In this document: piece after piece, positions 60,482 through 64,000 of the stretch
Layout: every line of letters begins with the position of its first letter
How positions within the stretch are numbered: position 1 is the stretch's first letter
Assembly: GCA_963786765.1 (NCBI GenBank)
Contig: CAWBAJ010000008.1
Location: forward strand, 124,001 to 188,000
Direction: 5' to 3'
Source of the DNA: DATKNA01 sp963786765
GTDB lineage: Bacteria; Actinomycetota; Actinomycetes; Actinomycetales; Kineosporiaceae
DNA: 64,000 nucleotides
Made by a program: the position numbers and the translations under genes
The notes under the pieces: generated by a model
What the model saw: only the letters and a program-made list of their open reading frames with translations
Database searches by the model: none
What the model was told of the DNA's origin: nothing

Positions 60482-60503
60482 AGTAGTTCAATACTGAACT
60501 ACT
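60482..60503. promoter_or_regulatory. Perfect 9-bp-arm inverted repeat, MarR-type operator
   Basis: AGTAGTTCA-ATAC-TGAACTACT (60482-60490 and 60495-60503), 26 bp upstream of the pirin ATG. Such TAGTTCA...TGAACTA palindromes are typical operators of MarR-family repressors; the regulator is not encoded in this window. Confidence 0.65.
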
Positions 60504-60602
60504 GATGCTGAACCCGCCAAGGCCCCCCGCTGTTCCCGTTCCCGCGGCGTCCTCCTAGCAAGCACTGCTCCAGCATGCGCTCCCCGGAGCGAGGCAGGAG
60601 CG

Positions 60603-61159
60603 TCAGCGGCCGCCGAACGCGGCGAACAGGGGCGCCACCACCGGCTGCACCAGCCCCCAGGACTGCCACATCAGCGCGGCGGGCAGCACGAGCGCCGGCG
60701 GTCAGGCCCTCGAGGAAGCCGCCGGTGTCGAGCCCGACGCCGACGTGTCCCCACCACGGCCAGACGGGGATGCCGGGCCCGCGGCCCGCTGAACGGGTCG
60801 GCCTTGCCGAACGCGAGGTCGCCGAGCAGGTGGCTGGCCCAGCCGGCGACGAGGCACCACGCCATCCACTGCAGCGGCCCGGGCAGCAGGAACGGCAGGA
60901 GGCAGCGAGCGCCGGCAGCCCCCACCAGTGGCTCAGCCCGCGGTGCTGCAGCGGGCCGCCGGCGCCGAGCAGCTCGTCGGGGACCCAGCGGTCGAGCCGG
61001 CGCCACGCCGCGGTACTGGTCCATGTCCGGGGACAGCGGGCCGGCCGCGGTCACCCCCGCGAGGAAGGCGCCGGCGGCCGCCTGCGGCCAGCCCCAGCCC
61101 GACGCCGCCGCGACGGCGAGCCCGGCCGACAGGCCGAGCAGGTGGTGGGTGCCGCGCAT
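60603..61159 (-). CDS. YdjM/LexA-binding-type membrane-bound metal-dependent hydrolase (frameshifted)
   Basis: About 186 residues. MRGTHHLLGLSAGLAVAAAS GWGWPQAAAGAFLAGVTAAG PLSPDMDQY carries the family HH and PDxD motifs; the middle is garbled, then LPFLLPGPLQWMAWCLVAGW ASHLLGDLAFGKADPFSGP supplies the HLxGDxx region. Several frame changes between 60990 and 60680. Predicted integral membrane metal-dependent hydrolase of unknown substrate. ATG at 61159, with a GTG 3 nt earlier possible. Confidence 0.7.
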
Positions 61160-61243
61160 CACGCCCCCGATGATGCTGGGCGCGCCCGCGTCAAGCGGCT
61201 TCCGCAACGCCGACGACGGTCGCCGTCCGTCGCTCCGGCAGCC

Positions 61244-62716
61244 CTACTCCTTGGCGACCACCTTGATCTTCTCGAGCTTCGGGTCGGTCGGGTCCGGCAG
61301 CTGCATGCCGGCGGCGACGCCCGAGCGCAGGTAGTCGACGGCCTCCGCCGTGATCCGGTCGCCCGGGACGAGCACCGGGACGCCGGGCGGGTACGGGGTG
61401 GCGAGCTCGGCGGCGACGCGCCCGACGGCCTGGTCGGCGGGCACGATCTCGGTCGGCCCGAAGAACGCGTCCCGGGGCAGCATCACCGTCTCGAGGTCGA
61501 GGTGCTCCGGGCTGGGGATCCGCACCCGCGGGCGACGGGTCGAGTTCGCCGGCGTGCCGGGCGAGGTCCGCGAGGGCGTCGAGGAGGCGCGGCGATCGTC
61601 GCGTCGTCGTCCCCGTGGGTGATGAGCGCCTCGATCCGGCGGTGGTCGGACGAGGCCGAGGCCGATCCCGTGGTGCGGCGCGCAGCCAGTCGGCGGCCTG
61701 GTATCCGGTGATCCCGAGCTCGTGCACCTCGATGAGCACGTGGTACGGGTCGACCTCGCGCACGCCGGGGCGCGCGAGCAGCTCCTCGACGGTGACCGCG
61801 TGCAGCCCCTCGATGGCCGTTGATGCCGTCCCGCAGCGGCCTGCGCGTGCTTGAGCGCGCCGTCGATGAGGCCTGGCCCTGCTCGACCATCTGCCGCCGC
61901 CAGCCGTCGATCGCGCCGTACATGAGCGAGGAGGTGCTCGTCGTCGACAGCAGGTCCTCGCGCTGCTTGAGCAGGACCGGGTCCACGCGGTCGCCCTTGA
62001 GGTGGAACACCGAGCTCTGCTCGAACGCGGAGCCGGCCTTGTGCACGCTGGTCACGACGACGTCGGCGTCCGCGTCCATCCCCCACGTCGGCAGGTCGTC
62101 GTGGAAGGGCAGGTGCGCGCCCCACGCCTCGTCCACGATGATCGGCTTGCCCCGGCGGTGGCAGGCCTGGACGACGGCCGCGAGGTCGCTGGCGACGCCG
62201 TAGTCGGTCGGCCCGATGTGGAGCAGCCCCTTGGCGTCGGGGTGGGCGTCCCAGGCGCGCTCGACCGACTCGACGGTCGGCGGGTGCGCCACCTCGAGCT
62301 CGCCGTCCCACGACGGGATCCACCCACACCGGTCTGATCCCGGCCAGGACCAGGCCGGAGACGACGCTCTTGTGGATGTTGCGCGCCACCAGCAGCTCGT
62401 CGCCGTGCGCCGCGACGGAGAGCATCGCCGTCTTCAGGGACAGCGAGCTGCCGGCCGTCGCGAAGAAGGCGGTGTCGGCGTTGACGGCGTCCGCCATCAG
62501 CTCCTGGGCCTGCTGGAGCAGGCCCTTGCTCGAGGTCCGGTCGTCCAGCCCGCCGGTGGTGAGCACGTCGGACAGGAACGCCTCGAGGCCGAGGACCTCG
62601 ATCACGCGCGGATCCGCGCCCCGGCCCTGCTTGTGGCCCGGCGGCGTGTAGACGATGTCGCCGCGGCGGCGGAACTCGAGCATCGCCTCGAGGATGGGGG
62701 CGCGCGAGTGATCCAT
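61244..62716 (-). CDS. Orn/Lys/Arg decarboxylase, PLP-dependent (frameshifted)
   Basis: About 490 residues. MDHSRAPILEAMLEFRRRGD IVYTPPGHKQGRGADPRVIE and FFATAGSSLSLKTAMLSVAA open the protein; then, in another frame, KGLLHIGPTDYGVASDLAAV, PIIVDEAWGAHLPFHDDLPT and VVVTSVHKAGSAFEQSS, the PLP-lysine SxHK; then VLIEVHELGITGYQAADWL; and the end MLPRDAFFGPTEIVPADQAV GRVAAELATPYPPGVPVLVP GDR. Changes near 62310, 61850, 61690 and 61540. Makes a polyamine (agmatine, putrescine or cadaverine). ATG at 62716. Divergent from the small acidic protein. Confidence 0.82.
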   Translation of the reverse strand: MDHSRAPILEAMLEFRRRGDIVYTPPGHKQGRGADPRVIEVLGLEAFLSDVLTTGGLDDRTSSKGLLQQAQELMADAVNADTAFFATAGSSLSLKTAMLSVAAHGDELLVARNIHKSVVSGLVLAGIRPVWVDPVVGRRARGGAPADRRVGRARLGRPPRRQGAAPHRADRLRRRQRPRGRRPGLPPPGQADHRGRGVGRAPALPRRPADVGDGRGRRRRRDQRAQGRLRVRAELGVPPQGRPRGPGPAQAARGPAVDDEHLLAHVRRDRRLAAADGRAGPGLIDGALKHAQAAAGRHQRPSRGCTRSPSRSCSRAPACARSTRTTCSSRCTSSGSPDTRPPTGCAPHHGIGLGLVRPPPDRGAHHPRGRRRDDRRASSTPSRTSPGTPANSTRRPRVRIPSPEHLDLETVMLPRDAFFGPTEIVPADQAVGRVAAELATPYPPGVPVLVPGDRITAEAVDYLRSGVAAGMQLPDPTDPKLEKIKVVAKE

Positions 62717-62773
62717 GACGTGGGAGTACCCCCGGGTGGGCGTGCCACGCCTGCCGGCGGGCACAGGGGTGCC

Positions 62774-63064
62774 ATGACCACCCAACCGAACCCCGCCGAC
62801 GGCACGCTCGTGGAGCGCGAGGGCGTGAACGCCGGCTCCGACCGCTCGACCGCCGAGGGCGAGGCGCCGGTGCTGCCGGCCGAGGCGACGCTCACCGGGG
62901 GGTCCACGACCGGGCGCCCGGGGAACCAGCCTGTCGATGCGCCGGACGCCGGAGGGCCGGACACGACGCCGTCCCAGGCCTGGTCCGGCGACACCGGCGG
63001 CGTCGTCGACCCCGAGGCGACCTACGGCTCGGAGTCCGGTCAGGACGTCGGCAGCACCGGCTGA
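62774..63064 (+). CDS. Small disordered acidic protein
   Basis: 96 residues, MTTQPNPADGTLVEREGVNA then a Gly/Pro/Asp/Thr-rich, almost helix-free chain ending SESGQDVGSTG. No domain is recognised. ATG at 62774 with AGGGG 6 nt upstream; codon use resembles neighbours. Hypothetical. Similar small disordered proteins accompany stress genes in actinobacteria, but this is only analogy. Confidence 0.5.
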   Translation: MTTQPNPADGTLVEREGVNAGSDRSTAEGEAPVLPAEATLTGGSTTGRPGNQPVDAPDAGGPDTTPSQAWSGDTGGVVDPEATYGSESGQDVGSTG

Positions 63065-63104
63065 ACCTCCCCTCCCCCGGCTCAGCCTGGGGGATCATGG
63101 CCGG

Positions 63105-64000
63105 GTGCCGGCCGAGCGGATGTCCCCCGCGGACGCCGCCTGGCTGCGCCTCGACAGGCCCGAGAACCCCATGGTCGTCACGGCGATCTTGTGGCTCGGC
63201 GGTCCCGTCGACCGCGAGCGGCTGCGGGACCAGCTCGCCGACCGCCTGGTGGCCGCCCACCCACGGTTCGGCTGCGTGGTGCGGCCGCGGCGCCTCGCCC
63301 TGTTGCCGCCGGCCTGGGTGCCGGACCCGTCGTTCGACGTCGATCGGCACCTGAGCGAGGTCGAGCTGGACTCCAGCGACGCCGGCGACGACGCCCTCGG
63401 CCGGCTCGTCGGCGCGCTCCTCGGGCGGCAGCTCGACCCCGCCGCTGCGCCGCCGTGGGAGATGGTGCTCGTCCACGGTTACCGGCCCGCGCCCGGCGAC
63501 CCGCCGCGGTCCGTGCTCGTCGGCCGGCTGCACCACGCGCTCGCCGACGGCGCCGCCCTCGTCCGGGTGTTGCTCGACCTCACGGACGCCCCCGACCTCA
63601 CGGACACCTCGACCGGGGCGGCGTCCGCCCACGGCCCGGCGCCCGCCCCGTCCCCGCCAGGCGGCCACACCCTCGGCGAGCGTGTGCTGCTCGCCGCCGG
63701 GCTCGCGGTCGCCGTGCCGGTCACCGGCGTACGGCTGCTCCTGATGCCGCCGGAGCCCCGGACCGTGCTGCGCGGTCCGCTCGGCGTGCGCAAGGTCGCC
63801 GCGTGGAGCGAGCCGCGCTCGCTGGCCGACGTGAAGACGGCGGCCGCCGCGCACGGCGTCACCGTCAACGACGTCCTCCTGGGCGCCGTCGGCGGTGGGT
63901 TCGCCCGCTACCTCGACCGCCGCGGCAACCGTCCGCTTCCGGCGCGGCTGCGCGTGTTCGTTCCCGTCGACCTCGGCGCCGGGATCCCTCGGCTCGGCAA
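63105..64000 (+). CDS. WS/DGAT-type wax ester synthase/diacylglycerol acyltransferase (5' part, runs off the window)
   Basis: 299 residues visible without a stop. VPAERMSPADAAWLRLDRPE NPMVV is the family start; the active-site motif HHALADGAALVRVLLDLTD (HHxxxDG) follows, then a Pro/Ala linker, two hydrophobic stretches (LLAAGLAVAVPVTGVRLLLM) and VNDVLLGAVGGGFARYLDRR GN of the second half. Makes storage triacylglycerol or wax esters from acyl-CoA. GTG start at 63105; an internal ATG 15 nt later is the alternative. No frame errors seen, unlike the region just before it. Confidence 0.85.
   Translation, partial: MPAERMSPADAAWLRLDRPENPMVVTAILWLGGPVDRERLRDQLADRLVAAHPRFGCVVRPRRLALLPPAWVPDPSFDVDRHLSEVELDSSDAGDDALGRLVGALLGRQLDPAAAPPWEMVLVHGYRPAPGDPPRSVLVGRLHHALADGAALVRVLLDLTDAPDLTDTSTGAASAHGPAPAPSPPGGHTLGERVLLAAGLAVAVPVTGVRLLLMPPEPRTVLRGPLGVRKVAAWSEPRSLADVKTAAAAHGVTVNDVLLGAVGGGFARYLDRRGNRPLPARLRVFVPVDLGAGIPRLG

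Noticed and set aside
1..64000. tRNA or rRNA genes
   Set aside because: Intergenic stretches were scanned by eye for the TTCRANYC arm and cloverleaf arms; none was found.

Overview
The window is very GC-rich (about 73-75 percent by eye), starts many genes with GTG, and carries an actinobacterial housekeeping block (dacB, zinc metalloprotease, tilS, hpt, ftsH, folE, folP, folB-folK, DUF3180) plus a stand-alone NuoD paralogue, two bacterial-PH proteins and a DUF222/HNH gene. This points to an actinomycete, perhaps near the Frankineae/Geodermatophilaceae; the family is a guess. No rRNA, tRNA, CRISPR array, insertion sequence or prophage was seen.

Layout. 0-12 kb: glycosyltransferase, a NadC-like protein that has lost catalytic residues, panC, doxX with a divergent regulator, a DUF2520 dehydrogenase, two methyltransferases (one MidA/NDUFAF7-like), two PH-domain proteins, an MFS permease and a NuoD paralogue. 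12-16.5 kb: an osmoprotectant ABC transporter with its ATPase divergent from the permease-permease-binding-protein operon. 16.5-26 kb: a minus-strand operon-like block (DUF3180 back to dacB) with ppa divergent. 26-34.5 kb: DEAD-box helicase with a structured leader, CsbD, flavoprotein disulfide reductase, an apparently SOS-controlled DUF222/HNH gene, a 378-bp gene-free stretch with a minisatellite, a Nudix enzyme and a secreted protein. 34.5-45.5 kb: otsBA, a RecQ-type helicase, methyltransferase, sulfurtransferase, rhomboid-like membrane protein, a badly broken sugar-lactone oxidase, a Flp-pilin-like gene, thioesterase, YdeI-like and VOC proteins, and an XRE-type regulator between two palindromic repeats. 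45.7-50.2 kb: urocanase-like, DUF917 and MIO-less ammonia-lyase-like genes in one overlapping operon, read here as an ergothioneine/thio-imidazole breakdown pathway. 50.4-56 kb: DUF2277 between inverted repeats, a second-type glutamyl-tRNA synthetase, and a DUF1501/DUF1800 pair. 56-63 kb: mop-modABC molybdate uptake, pirin with a strong operator, a membrane-bound hydrolase and an Orn/Lys/Arg decarboxylase. 63.1 kb to the end: the start of a WS/DGAT acyltransferase.

Two genome-style features recur. Five convergent gene pairs share a CTAG tetranucleotide holding both stop codons, and at least seven genes look leaderless (TANNNT, 6-7 nt, then ATG or GTG). About twenty genes, including essential ones (tilS, folE, folP), carry single-base indels, worst at 22-23 kb, 41-43 kb and 56-62.7 kb. 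Because conserved protein sequence simply continues in another frame, these look more like sequence errors than true decay. Starts and ends of those genes are given as the span of the reconstructed gene.
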